A stretch of 33,858 nt of DNA, taken from assembly GCA_017859955.1 (NCBI GenBank), contig JAFNAB010000025.1, positions 1-33,858 of the forward strand. The letters run 5' to 3'. This stretch comes from Holophagaceae bacterium (lineage in GTDB: Bacteria > Acidobacteriota > Holophagae > Holophagales > Holophagaceae). This document shows positions 15,239 through 22,099 of this stretch, piece by piece. A program made the translations under genes and the position numbers. Under the pieces are notes generated by a model, which did not search any database, was not told the origin of the DNA, and was given only the letters and a program-made list of their open reading frames with translations. Numbering within the stretch: the stretch's first letter is position 1; each line of letters starts with the position of its first letter.

Positions 15239-16267
15239 CTAGCGTTCCCCCCAAGCCCGACTGAGAGCCATGGTCAGCCCGAGCAGGGGACCGTGGGGTC
15301 CCAGTGCCGTGCCCTTGAGGTCCATATCGGTCTGGACCACAAGGTTCAGCAGGCGAACGGCCCCTTCGGGGCGGATGCGGTCCAGGGTCCGCTGATAGCC
15401 ATCCAACAGAAAGGCCTGGCGGGCACTCAGCCCCAAGGCCTCCAGCAACTCCTGGGACTGGCGAGCCCCAGCCGCCCGGGCATCCGCCAGGCGACAGAGG
15501 CGATCCACCTCGCGACGGGCCTGGCCCAGAAGCAGAAGGGGGGCAGACTCGGGGTCATCCTCCAGGGCCAGTCGGAGACAGTTCAGGGCCTGGTTGAGCT
15601 GTCCCCGCTGCCAGGCCTGGGACCAGACGAAGGCCCCCTGCTCCCCCAGCCGGAAGGTGGCCTGATCCACGAGGGTCGCGGTGATCCTGCGATCATCCGC
15701 CAGGAGGTCGAGAACCTCCAAAGTCCGGCGAAGGATGCCAGGGTTGCCCCCCATGCGCGAGGCCAGACGCTGGGCCATCCCGGACTCGAACTGGAGCCCC
15801 ATGGCCCGGGCCTGGACTTCCAGGTAGGCGGCGGCGTCCTTCTCCTCCAGGGCCCCCACCTTGAACACCCTGCCCTGCTGCGCCCATTCACTGAAAGGCT
15901 TGGTACCGAGGATACGGCCCGGCCCGGCCTGCAGCGAGGTTCGGGACACCAGCAGCAGACGGGTATCGGGGATCGGAGACTGGAGGATCTGCTTGAGGGT
16001 GGCTGGGATCTCCTTGGCCTTGGCCAGCAGATTGTCGGCCTGGGGTACCACCACGACCCGATAGGTGCCCAAGGGAGCGGACTCCAGCAGGGCATTCTGG
16101 ACCTCGGCCCAAGGGCAGCCTTCCGCGCAGACCGAGAGGGAGAACTCCGCCCACTCCGGATCCACGTGGCAGGCCTTCCAGGCCTCCAGCGCATCCAGGC
16201 GCCCTTCACCGTCCTCCCCATGAAGGAGGGCGTACTCCGCCCGCGTCCACGATTCGGGAGCGCTCAT
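15239..16267 (-). CDS. holA: DNA polymerase III delta subunit
   Basis: HolA is the clamp-loader subunit that opens the beta sliding clamp during replication. The 342-residue length fits. The N-terminal AAA-like domain has GEDGEGRLDALEAW (about residues 17-30) in place of an ATP loop, as expected for the non-hydrolysing delta subunit. TYRVVVVPQADNLLAK (about 68-83) and RLLLVSRTSL follow. The middle helical part has RLASRMGGNPGILRRTLEVL (about 167-186), typical of the family's DG....ELEKL region. The C-terminal collar domain ends in VRLLNLVVQTDMDLKGTALG (about 307-326). The ATG overlaps the lptE stop (ATGA, 16267-16264). The lptE-holA pairing is also seen in enteric bacteria, which supports both calls. 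Confidence 0.9.
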   Translation of the reverse strand: MSAPESWTRAEYALLHGEDGEGRLDALEAWKACHVDPEWAEFSLSVCAEGCPWAEVQNALLESAPLGTYRVVVVPQADNLLAKAKEIPATLKQILQSPIPDTRLLLVSRTSLQAGPGRILGTKPFSEWAQQGRVFKVGALEEKDAAAYLEVQARAMGLQFESGMAQRLASRMGGNPGILRRTLEVLDLLADDRRITATLVDQATFRLGEQGAFVWSQAWQRGQLNQALNCLRLALEDDPESAPLLLLGQARREVDRLCRLADARAAGARQSQELLEALGLSARQAFLLDGYQRTLDRIRPEGAVRLLNLVVQTDMDLKGTALGPHGPLLGLTMALSRAWGER

Positions 16268-16812
16268 TCGGCGGTCCCTTCGAGAAGCTGCGTCAGGAAG
16301 CTTTCCGCAAAATCATCCGCCAAGGTTTCCAGAACCCTCAACTCCCGATTGTCGAAGCTGGCGAAGTTCTGATCCACCCGGTACTGGTTGGAGAAGGTCA
16401 GCTGGGGACGGGAGGCCACGATCTCACCGGTGCGCCCGTCCAGAAGCTGGACCGAGGCCACCACGATGACCTCCAGTCGGCTTGCCGTACCGGCAGAGCC
16501 TTGGACACTGGAGGAGCCCAGGGAAAGCCCCAGCACCTTCAGGTCATAGCGCAGGAGGTGGCACTGGAGCACCCAGCGCGAAGCGCTCCCAGGAGGCACC
16601 AGCTTCCAGGGTGTAGCCGCCACGATGCGGTTTTCCAGGGCCTTGCGGAAAGTCTCCTCGGCCCCCAGATGGGAGGTCCGGTTCTGAAAGCTGGCAATCC
16701 GGATGGTCTCGCCGGGCGTCATCCAGGCCGCCGAGCGGGGCCGACGGTCCAGGCGTTGATAGCCGCAAGCCAGGAATCCCAGGATCAGTGGAAGAACGAG
16801 GAGGCGCTTCAT
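16264..16812 (-). CDS. lptE: LptE-like LPS-assembly lipoprotein
   Basis: LptE is the outer-membrane lipoprotein that plugs LptD and helps insert lipopolysaccharide. The 182-residue protein begins with a lipoprotein signal, MKRLLVLPLILGFLAC, then GYQ, giving acylated Cys16. The following ETIRIASFQNRTSHLGAEET (about residues 34-53) and TFRKALENRIVAATPWKLV segment matches the family pattern in which an exposed beta strand leads into a helix. Later strands include LEVIVVASVQLLDGRTGEIV. It is one base overlapped with hpt (TGATG at 16814-16810) and four with holA. Sequence conservation in LptE is low, so the position next to holA adds weight. It implies an LPS-bearing outer membrane. Confidence 0.82.
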   Translation of the reverse strand: MKRLLVLPLILGFLACGYQRLDRRPRSAAWMTPGETIRIASFQNRTSHLGAEETFRKALENRIVAATPWKLVPPGSASRWVLQCHLLRYDLKVLGLSLGSSSVQGSAGTASRLEVIVVASVQLLDGRTGEIVASRPQLTFSNQYRVDQNFASFDNRELRVLETLADDFAESFLTQLLEGTAE

Positions 16813-17345
16813 CAGGCGGGATTGTAGATGCCCACATAGGGCAGATTGCGGTACTTGCCATCCAGATCCAGACCGAAACCCACCACGAAGTGGTCTTCGA
16901 TGGAGTAGCCGATGTAATCCACAGGAACCTCAACCCTTCGGCGGCTGGGCTTGTCCAGCAGAGAGACGATCTTGAGGCTGAGGGGCTCCCGGTCCAGCAG
17001 AAGCTTGCGGACCTTGTGGAGGGTGAGCCCGGTATCCACGATGTCCTCCACGATGAGGGCGTGCCGACCACGGATGGACTTGTCCAGATCGTGGATGATC
17101 TTCACCTCTCCCGTGCTGTCAGTCCCCCCGCCATAGCTGGACACCCGCATGAACGTGATGTCCATGTCCAGATCCATGGCCCGGGTGAGATCGGCGAAGA
17201 AGGGAAAGACCCCGTTCAGGAGCCCAATCACGACCGGGTTGTGACCCGCGTAATCCTTGGTGAGCTGCTCTCCCAGTTCCTTGATCCGCACTCTAAGTTG
17301 CTCTTCGGTGAAGAGGGGATAGATGCGACTGCGGGACATGACCAT
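16812..17345 (-). CDS. hpt: hypoxanthine phosphoribosyltransferase
   Basis: Hpt salvages hypoxanthine (and often guanine) by transfer of phosphoribose from PRPP, giving IMP or GMP. The product has the PRPP-binding motif ALIVEDIVDTGLTL (about residues 97-110), the VVIGLLNGVFPFFADL segment near the N-terminus (about 39-54) and the MRVSSYGGGTDSTGE flexible catalytic loop. The late DYIGYSIEDHFVVGFGLDLD block is family-typical. I set the start at 17345 (MVMSRSRIY) because GGAG sits seven bases upstream; the ATG at 17339 is too far from it, and the open frame up to 17492 has no ribosome-binding site. The length is 177 residues, as usual. It heads the hpt-lptE-holA unit and is divergent from the ECF sigma gene. 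Confidence 0.95.
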   Translation of the reverse strand: MVMSRSRIYPLFTEEQLRVRIKELGEQLTKDYAGHNPVVIGLLNGVFPFFADLTRAMDLDMDITFMRVSSYGGGTDSTGEVKIIHDLDKSIRGRHALIVEDIVDTGLTLHKVRKLLLDREPLSLKIVSLLDKPSRRRVEVPVDYIGYSIEDHFVVGFGLDLDGKYRNLPYVGIYNPA

Positions 17346-17469
17346 GACAAGGCTCCGATTTAAACTTCTCCATTCAACCTCAGGCCTCCCCATCCGGTCT
17401 ACCTGGATGAAGGGGTTGTGTTTCCCCTGGGCCACTATGATGATAACCCTTTCGACTGACACCTTCCCG

Positions 17470-18057
17470 ATGCAGCCTTTACAGGTCGACAATCCCCTGC
17501 ACGCGCCAGAGGTCCTGGAATGGGTGAAGTCTGCCCAGGCCGGGGATCAGGAAGCCTTCGGGAACCTGGTGGAACGTTTCCAGCGCGATGTCTACGGCAA
17601 GGCCTACTCCATCCTGAGGAGCCATGGTGACGCCGACGATGTGGTCCAGGAGACCTTCCTCCGGGCCTACCGAGCCCTGCCGGGCTTCCGTTTCGAGTCC
17701 AGCTTCCGCACCTGGATCATCACCATCGCCACCCGACAGGCTTTGGGGGCCAAGGACCGCCAGCGCCTGAATCACCAACCTCTGGAAAGCGAGGAAGAGG
17801 GCAAGGAACACCCGGCCCTCTGGGTGGAGGAACCTCAAATGACCGCCCTTCTGGACCAGGAATCCCGACGCTTGCTGCGGGAAGCCCTGCCCCGACTGCC
17901 CGACCGGCAGAAGGAAGCCCTGATGTTCAAGATCCACAACGATTGGAAATATGAGCGCATTGCCCAGGAGATGGGCATTTCCGTGGGAAGTGTCAAGGCA
18001 CACATCTTCCACGCCATCCAGAATCTCACCCGCCACCTCAAGGGAGGAAAGTCATGA
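17470..18057 (+). CDS. ECF-type RNA polymerase sigma factor
   Basis: The 195-residue protein is an extracytoplasmic-function sigma factor. Region 2 (about residues 20-95) contains DQEAFGNLVERFQRDVYGKA, the DADDVVQETFLRAYRAL core and FRFESSFRTWIITIATRQAL. Region 4 (about 135-190) has LPRLPDRQKEALMFKI and the helix-turn-helix YERIAQEMGISVGSVKAHIF. It lacks regions 1 and 3, as ECF factors do. The start is uncertain: ATGs at 17437 and 17440 are in frame, but a -10-like TATGAT at 17436-17441 would exclude them if used. The stop overlaps the anti-sigma start (ATGA at 18054-18057), a classical sigma/anti-sigma pair. Autoregulation is expected from family knowledge. Confidence 0.93.
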   Translation: MQPLQVDNPLHAPEVLEWVKSAQAGDQEAFGNLVERFQRDVYGKAYSILRSHGDADDVVQETFLRAYRALPGFRFESSFRTWIITIATRQALGAKDRQRLNHQPLESEEEGKEHPALWVEEPQMTALLDQESRRLLREALPRLPDRQKEALMFKIHNDWKYERIAQEMGISVGSVKAHIFHAIQNLTRHLKGGKS

Positions 18058-18557
18058 ACCATCCCCTGCCTGAGGCATGCCAGCTCACTCTGGAGCTCAT
18101 CCAGTCCGATCCCCTGAACCTCCCTCCGGAAGCCGAATCCCATCTGCGGGCCTGCCCCACCTGTCGGGAAGCCCGGGTCCAGTGGCTCGCCATGGAGGAC
18201 GCCGATCCTCCCCTGACTCCGGCAGGCTACTTCGACACCCTGCCCGACAGGGTGCTGCGGAAACTTCCGGGACGCCCCGTTAGGCACCTCCGTACCCAAC
18301 CCCTCCTCTGGGCCGCTGCGGCAGCCCTGATGGTGGCCGCCGGACTGGGAGGCTATTGGGCAGGCCGGGCCACCCCGCAGACCCCGACGGTAACAGCATC
18401 TGCCCCCGAGACCGAGACCCTGGAAACCCTGCCTGAAACCCCATTCCAGGATTCCGAGGATCCCCTCAATCAGCTCGGCAACCTGAGCCCGGAAGAATCC
18501 AAGGCCGTCCTGAAGAAGCTGACTGCTTCCCATGCCCCCAACGGGAGTCAACCATGA
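18054..18557 (+). CDS. zinc-finger membrane anti-sigma factor
   Basis: This 167-residue protein should hold the upstream ECF sigma factor at the membrane until a signal arrives. The N-terminal cytoplasmic part has the zinc anti-sigma motif H-x3-C-x2-C at His30, Cys34 and Cys37 (ESHLRACPTCREA). A single membrane helix follows at about residues 83-103 (PLLWAAAAALMVAAGLGGYW). The outside domain (about 105-167) is acidic, rich in Thr, Pro and Glu, and probably unstructured (TPQTPTVTASAPETETLETL). It is short, which suggests either regulated cleavage or direct sensing through the downstream periplasmic protein. Start and stop overlap both neighbours by four bases. Confidence 0.88.
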   Translation: MNHPLPEACQLTLELIQSDPLNLPPEAESHLRACPTCREARVQWLAMEDADPPLTPAGYFDTLPDRVLRKLPGRPVRHLRTQPLLWAAAAALMVAAGLGGYWAGRATPQTPTVTASAPETETLETLPETPFQDSEDPLNQLGNLSPEESKAVLKKLTASHAPNGSQP

Positions 18558-19045
18558 TCCGCCCACTGCTCTGCCTGATCCTTGCCTCCACCTTGGGCGC
18601 CCAAGGAGGACCTGGCATGGGAGGAGGCCGCCGGAGGATGGGTTGGCACCAAGGCCCCATCCTGACCCAGCTCCATCAGATCCGGACCCAGCGGATCCAA
18701 CAGTCACTCGGTGTTTCCGAGGAAAGAGCGAAATCCATCGCGGACCGCTGGAGCAGGTTCGACCAGGAGTCCCTGGATCGGCACCACCAGTTGCGGCAAC
18801 TGAAACAGCAGCTCAACGGGATACTTCTGGGCCCAGGCTCCGACGAGGAGAAGAATGCCAAGCTGAAGCCTCTGATCCAGCAGTTCGTCACCCTGAGGCG
18901 CCAACAGCATGATCTGCGTCAGGGTTTTGAAAACGAAATCATGACCTCCCTCACACCCGCCCAGCAGGGCCGCCTGGTCATCCTGGTGGATGAACTGCAG
19001 AAGACCCTGCGGGAGGCACTGAAGGAAGGGCGCAGCGGGGAGTGA
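18554..19045 (+). CDS. Spy/CpxP-like periplasmic protein
   Basis: The 163-residue protein has a signal peptide (MIRPLLCLILASTLGAQ) followed by a Gly/Arg-rich linker (GGPGMGGGRRRMGW). The rest is almost wholly helical: QIRTQRIQQSLGVSEERAKS, QLRQLKQQLNGILLGPGSDE, KLKPLIQQFVTLRRQQHDLR and the family-like SLTPAQQGRLVILVDELQ near residues 134-151. This architecture, with an LTPxQ motif and Gln/Arg-rich helices, is that of Spy/CpxP/ZraP-type periplasmic chaperones and stress sensors. It is the third gene of an overlapping trio with sigma and anti-sigma factors, so it is likely either the signal sensor for the pair or its main target. The assignment is at superfamily level. Confidence 0.75.
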   Translation: MIRPLLCLILASTLGAQGGPGMGGGRRRMGWHQGPILTQLHQIRTQRIQQSLGVSEERAKSIADRWSRFDQESLDRHHQLRQLKQQLNGILLGPGSDEEKNAKLKPLIQQFVTLRRQQHDLRQGFENEIMTSLTPAQQGRLVILVDELQKTLREALKEGRSGE

Positions 19046-19076
19046 CGGGAACACAACGGGCAAAGCTACCGGCTTT

Positions 19077-19131
19077 TATCCTGCCCATCCTGTTTGTCCT
19101 GTTCCCGCTTTTCAACAGGATGGGCAGGATA
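19077..19131. repeat. 18-bp perfect inverted repeat made of 9-nt units
   Basis: The arms TATCCTGCCCATCCTGTT (19077-19094) and AACAGGATGGGCAGGATA (19114-19131) are perfect complements around a 19-base loop. The left arm and loop consist of diverged 9-base units: ATCCTGCCC, ATCCTGTTT, GTCCTGTTC. It lies between two convergent transcription units (the Spy-like gene and RNase J), so the hairpin could end transcription from either side. Its unit structure resembles dispersed intergenic repeat families rather than a simple terminator, since no T-run follows on either strand. Confidence 0.75.
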
Positions 19132-19174
19132 GAAGCGCAATCATCTATTTTGTCTCTGCGGACCCTTTGCCCAC

Positions 19175-20899
19175 TCAGAGAGAAGCCTGGGCCTCCAGGA
19201 TCGTCGGCACCACCATGGGTCTGGTCTGGGTGGTCTTGCGGATGATCCGGCGCAGGGTCTGACGGATCAGTTCGATGAGGAGATCCTTGTTCTTCCGGAC
19301 CTCCAGGGGTGCATCCTCAAAGGCCTTCCGGGCGGCACTCCGCAGGAGGGTACCATAGGCCTGGTCGTCTGAGAGCACGACGAAGCCGCGGCTCAGAATG
19401 GCGGGATCTCCCACCAGTTCCCGGGTCTGGGGGTCCACCAAGAGGGTCACCATCACGATGCCGTCCTCCTGCAGGATCAGGCGGTCATGGATGACCCGGG
19501 CGTCCACCATGTGGGACACGCCCTGATCCACGAAGCACTTGCCCACGGGCACCCGCCCCGCGAAGCGCGCCCCAGCCCCCTTGATGAGCTGGAGGCATTC
19601 GCCCCCTTCCAGCAGCAGGACATTCCGGGGGCTCCAGCCCATGGATTCCGCCAAGCGGCCATGGATCAGCAGGTTACGGAAGGTACCATGGACCGGCACC
19701 ATGTAGGTGGGCTTGAGCATCTCGATCATGGCCGCAGCGTCATCCTTGTAGCCGTGGCCGGTGGCATGGATAACCCCAAGGTCGTCCGAAAGGGTTTCGG
19801 CGCCCTGGCGGGCCGCCACATCCAGCATCCGGGTAATCCCCACTTCGTTTCCAGGGATGGCGCGGCTGCTCAGAAGGATCCGGTCACCCAGCTCCACCTT
19901 CACACCCTTGACCTCACCCTTCAGGATGCGGATCAGGGCGCTCATTTCTTCGCCCTGGGTGCCCGTGCAGATGATCATCACCTGCTCCGGGGGGAATCGG
20001 GAGATGTCGCGCTGATCGATGAAGATATCGTCCCTCAGGGTCAGCTTCCCCAGGCTCCGGGCCAGGTTGATGTTGCGATCCATGGAGCGCCCCACCAGAC
20101 AGACCTTCCGCTTCTCCTCGTAGGCCAGGTCCAGCATGGTCTGGATGCGGTGGATATTGGAGCTGAAGGTGGCAGCGATGAGTTTGCCCGGGGTCTTGCG
20201 GAAGGCGTTCCGGAGCCCCTCGCGGCAAACGGCCTCGGAGGGCGTGGAGCCGGGCTTGAGGGTATTGGTGGAGTCCGAAAGCAGCACTTCGACCCCTGCC
20301 TCGCCCAGTTCCTTCAGGCGGGCGATCCCCGTGAGACGGCCGTCAATTGGGGTCGGATCCAGCTTGTAGTCACCGGTGTGAACAATCACCCCTTGGGGGG
20401 TGTGGAGGGCGATGGCACAGGCATCCGGGATGCTGTGGGTCACGGGGATCCACTCGGCCTGAATCTCGCCGTTCCCGATGGGAAGCCGGTCGAAATCGTT
20501 CACCACATGCATGCGACGGCCATCCCAGAGCTCGTGCTCCCGAAGCTTGCCCTCCACCAGCCCCATGGTGAAGGCCGAGCCGTAGACTGGCACGGGCCAA
20601 CGCTCCAGGAAGTAGGGCAAGGCGCCGATGTGGTCCTCGTGGCCATGGGTCAGGAGCACGGCCTCGATGCGGTCAGCGAAGGGCTCAAGGTAGGCGAAGT
20701 CCGGCACGATGCTATCGATACCGGGCTGGTCGTCCGAAGGGAAGAGCTGCCCGCAGTCCACCAGGAATAGGCTCTTGCTGGTGTGAACCACCATGCAGTT
20801 CATCCCGAATTCCCCCAGGCCCCCGATGGGAACAAGGCGCAGTTCGCCCTCCGCAGGAGGTTCGGACCAGGAGTCAAAGGGTTGGGCGTTGGGAATCAT
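19175..20899 (-). CDS. rnj: ribonuclease J
   Basis: RNase J is a metallo-beta-lactamase-fold nuclease with 5'-3' exonuclease and endonuclease activity in mRNA decay and rRNA maturation. The 574-residue length matches the family. The zinc site is intact: LLTHGHEDHIGALPYF (about residues 80-95), TGDYKLDPTP (about 174-183), the DSTN motif (about 209-212) and the late GHGYKDDAA plus YMVPVHGTFRN (about 402-412). The beta-CASP domain includes VGRSMDRNI (about 268-276). The C-terminal domain begins near residue 470 and ends in ELIRQTLRRIIRKT. GAGG lies before the ATG. It seems to be a single-gene unit, downstream of a relic on the same strand and convergent with the ECF trio. Confidence 0.96.
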   Translation of the reverse strand: MIPNAQPFDSWSEPPAEGELRLVPIGGLGEFGMNCMVVHTSKSLFLVDCGQLFPSDDQPGIDSIVPDFAYLEPFADRIEAVLLTHGHEDHIGALPYFLERWPVPVYGSAFTMGLVEGKLREHELWDGRRMHVVNDFDRLPIGNGEIQAEWIPVTHSIPDACAIALHTPQGVIVHTGDYKLDPTPIDGRLTGIARLKELGEAGVEVLLSDSTNTLKPGSTPSEAVCREGLRNAFRKTPGKLIAATFSSNIHRIQTMLDLAYEEKRKVCLVGRSMDRNINLARSLGKLTLRDDIFIDQRDISRFPPEQVMIICTGTQGEEMSALIRILKGEVKGVKVELGDRILLSSRAIPGNEVGITRMLDVAARQGAETLSDDLGVIHATGHGYKDDAAAMIEMLKPTYMVPVHGTFRNLLIHGRLAESMGWSPRNVLLLEGGECLQLIKGAGARFAGRVPVGKCFVDQGVSHMVDARVIHDRLILQEDGIVMVTLLVDPQTRELVGDPAILSRGFVVLSDDQAYGTLLRSAARKAFEDAPLEVRKNKDLLIELIRQTLRRIIRKTTQTRPMVVPTILEAQASL

Positions 20900-20992
20900 G
20901 TAACCTCATTCAAGAGATGGTGGGAAAGGTGGAATAACCAGGTGCAACAGCAGTCAGTGTTCCGGGCAAGCCGCCGGAACTCGGCGATGGCA

Positions 20993-21214
20993 TCAGGGTC
21001 GGCAGCCAAAGACGGTGGCCGTTTCGGCGATCCGTCCGGCCGTGACCGTGGAAAAGGGATAGGGTCCGTGGTTCCCGGTCCGGGGAATCCCAGCGTCAAG
21101 CGACCCCGCCGTCCTGCCCTCGAGTGGGAAGCGCAGCTTGATGCGAGGAGTAAGACCCGCTTTTCCAATAACTTCAATAAAAATAGTGACCCAACCTTTG
21201 GAGGTAATTCGCAC
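20993..21214 (-). pseudogene. decayed AbrB/VapB-type antitoxin relic
   Basis: A GTG at 21214 with a strong upstream GGAGG begins a frame whose first 29 residues clearly recall AbrB-fold DNA-binding antitoxins: RITSKGWVTIFIEVIGKAGL, then TPRIKLRFPLEG. Family members normally read RITSKGQVTIP..IR.K.GL.P....F. The key Gln-to-Trp, Pro-to-Phe and Arg-to-Ile changes, and the loss of any recognisable sequence after residue about 35, point to decay. No toxin gene follows; the rest of the 352-base gap up to RNase J (20900-21251) holds only unrecognisable frames. A functional short protein is not excluded. Confidence 0.5.
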
Positions 21215-21251
21215 GATGCTGCCTCCTACGCGTAGGATTCAGACAACTCCA

Positions 21252-22040
21252 TCATTGCGCAAGTCGCCTCAGGATGGAAATCCAGTTGGCCACGGGTACA
21301 GCCTCAGCCCGGACGGAAGGAGACAGTTTTTCCGCCTCCAGCACCCCCTGGATCTCTTCAGGACTCAGCCAGCCCCCCCAGTTGTTGGCCAGGGTCTTTC
21401 GCCGCTGGGCGAAGCTGCGGTGGAGCAGATCCAACAGAGGCTTGCGTTCCGCCAGGGGAAGGGCATCGGGTCTAGGTTCGAAGAGCAGCACGATGGAGTC
21501 CACCTTGGGCGCCGGCCGGAAGGACCCCGGCCCCAGCTTCATGATCCGGGTCACCCGTGCCACGGACTGGCTTAGGATGGACAGCGGGCCATAGTCCTTG
21601 GTGCCGGGCACCCCCAGGATCCGCTGCCCCACCTCCAGTTGGAACATCAGCACCATCCGCTCCCAGGGCAAGGGCTCCAGCAGGAAACGCGTCAGGATGG
21701 GGGTGGCCACGTTGTAGGGCAAGTTGCCGATGATGGAAAGGGAAGCCGCATCAGGCATGGGGGAGCGAACCGCATCGCCCTGGAGGAGATGGAAGTTCGG
21801 CCGCTCCGCAAAACGCCGCTGCAGCAGTTCGCAAGCCTCGGGGTCCAACTCCATGGCCCATAGGGGCCTCCCGTCCGCGAGCAAACCCTCCGTCAGGGTT
21901 CCAGGCCCGGGTCCGATCTCCAGCAGGCCAGCCGCCGGGGAAGCGAGGGCATTGGCGAGAATGGCCTTGATGGCCCCGGAATGGACCAGGAAGTTCTGCC
22001 CGAAGGATTTTTTGGCCCGAAGCCGCTCACTGCCTTCCAT
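21252..22040 (-). CDS. rsmA: RsmA (KsgA), 16S rRNA dimethyladenosine transferase
   Basis: RsmA dimethylates two adjacent adenosines near the 3' end of 16S rRNA late in 30S assembly, using S-adenosylmethionine. The 262-residue product has AKKSFGQNFL (about residues 9-18), the SAM loop LEIGPGPGTLTEGLL (about 39-53) and the catalytic NLPYNVATPIL (about 105-115). A family C-terminal segment, FAQRRKTLANNW (about 218-229), is also present. The start at 22040 is fixed by AAGGAG five bases upstream; the frame reaching to 22118 would overlap the terminator of pilY1. It stands alone, apparently at the end of a read-through or short-leader transcript, because a strong terminator lies directly before its ribosome-binding site. 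Confidence 0.95.
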   Translation of the reverse strand: MEGSERLRAKKSFGQNFLVHSGAIKAILANALASPAAGLLEIGPGPGTLTEGLLADGRPLWAMELDPEACELLQRRFAERPNFHLLQGDAVRSPMPDAASLSIIGNLPYNVATPILTRFLLEPLPWERMVLMFQLEVGQRILGVPGTKDYGPLSILSQSVARVTRIMKLGPGSFRPAPKVDSIVLLFEPRPDALPLAERKPLLDLLHRSFAQRRKTLANNWGGWLSPEEIQGVLEAEKLSPSVRAEAVPVANWISILRRLAQ

Positions 22041-22049
22041 GCCACTCCT

Positions 22050-22082
22050 TGAAAAAGAACCGGGGCCCCGAAGGGCCCCGGT
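22050..22082 (-). terminator. Rho-independent terminator with UUCG loop after pilY1
   Basis: On the minus strand, ACCGGGGCCC and GGGCCCCGGT form a perfect 10-bp stem closed by TTCG, followed by TTCTTTTTC. It starts 18 bases after the pilY1 stop and its T-run touches the AAGGAG of rsmA (22050-22045). This is the clearest intrinsic terminator in the window. Confidence 0.88.
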
Positions 22083-22099
22083 CGAAAACACAAAGCCTG

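Noticed and set aside
15293-16372. Plus-strand frame of 359 codons opposite holA and lptE
   Set aside because: Low-complexity Gly/Gln/Leu composition; antisense shadow of holA.
17416-17441. Promoter for the ECF sigma gene (TTGTGT and TATGAT)
   Set aside because: The spacing is only 14 bases and ECF promoters usually have a different -35 (AAC type). I see no second copy of such a motif in the window, so I do not call it.
19042-19245. 67-codon frame following the Spy-like gene with a possible ATGA overlap
   Set aside because: Most of it is the translation of the inverted repeat and the end of RNase J on the other strand; no plausible protein.
19487-20770. Plus-strand frame of 427 codons opposite RNase J
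   Set aside because: Antisense shadow; RNase J on the other strand carries all zinc-site motifs.
20896-21177. 93-codon minus-strand frame touching the RNase J start
   Set aside because: Arg/Pro/Ser-rich, no motif, no ribosome-binding site. The antitoxin-like relic in another frame explains part of the region better.
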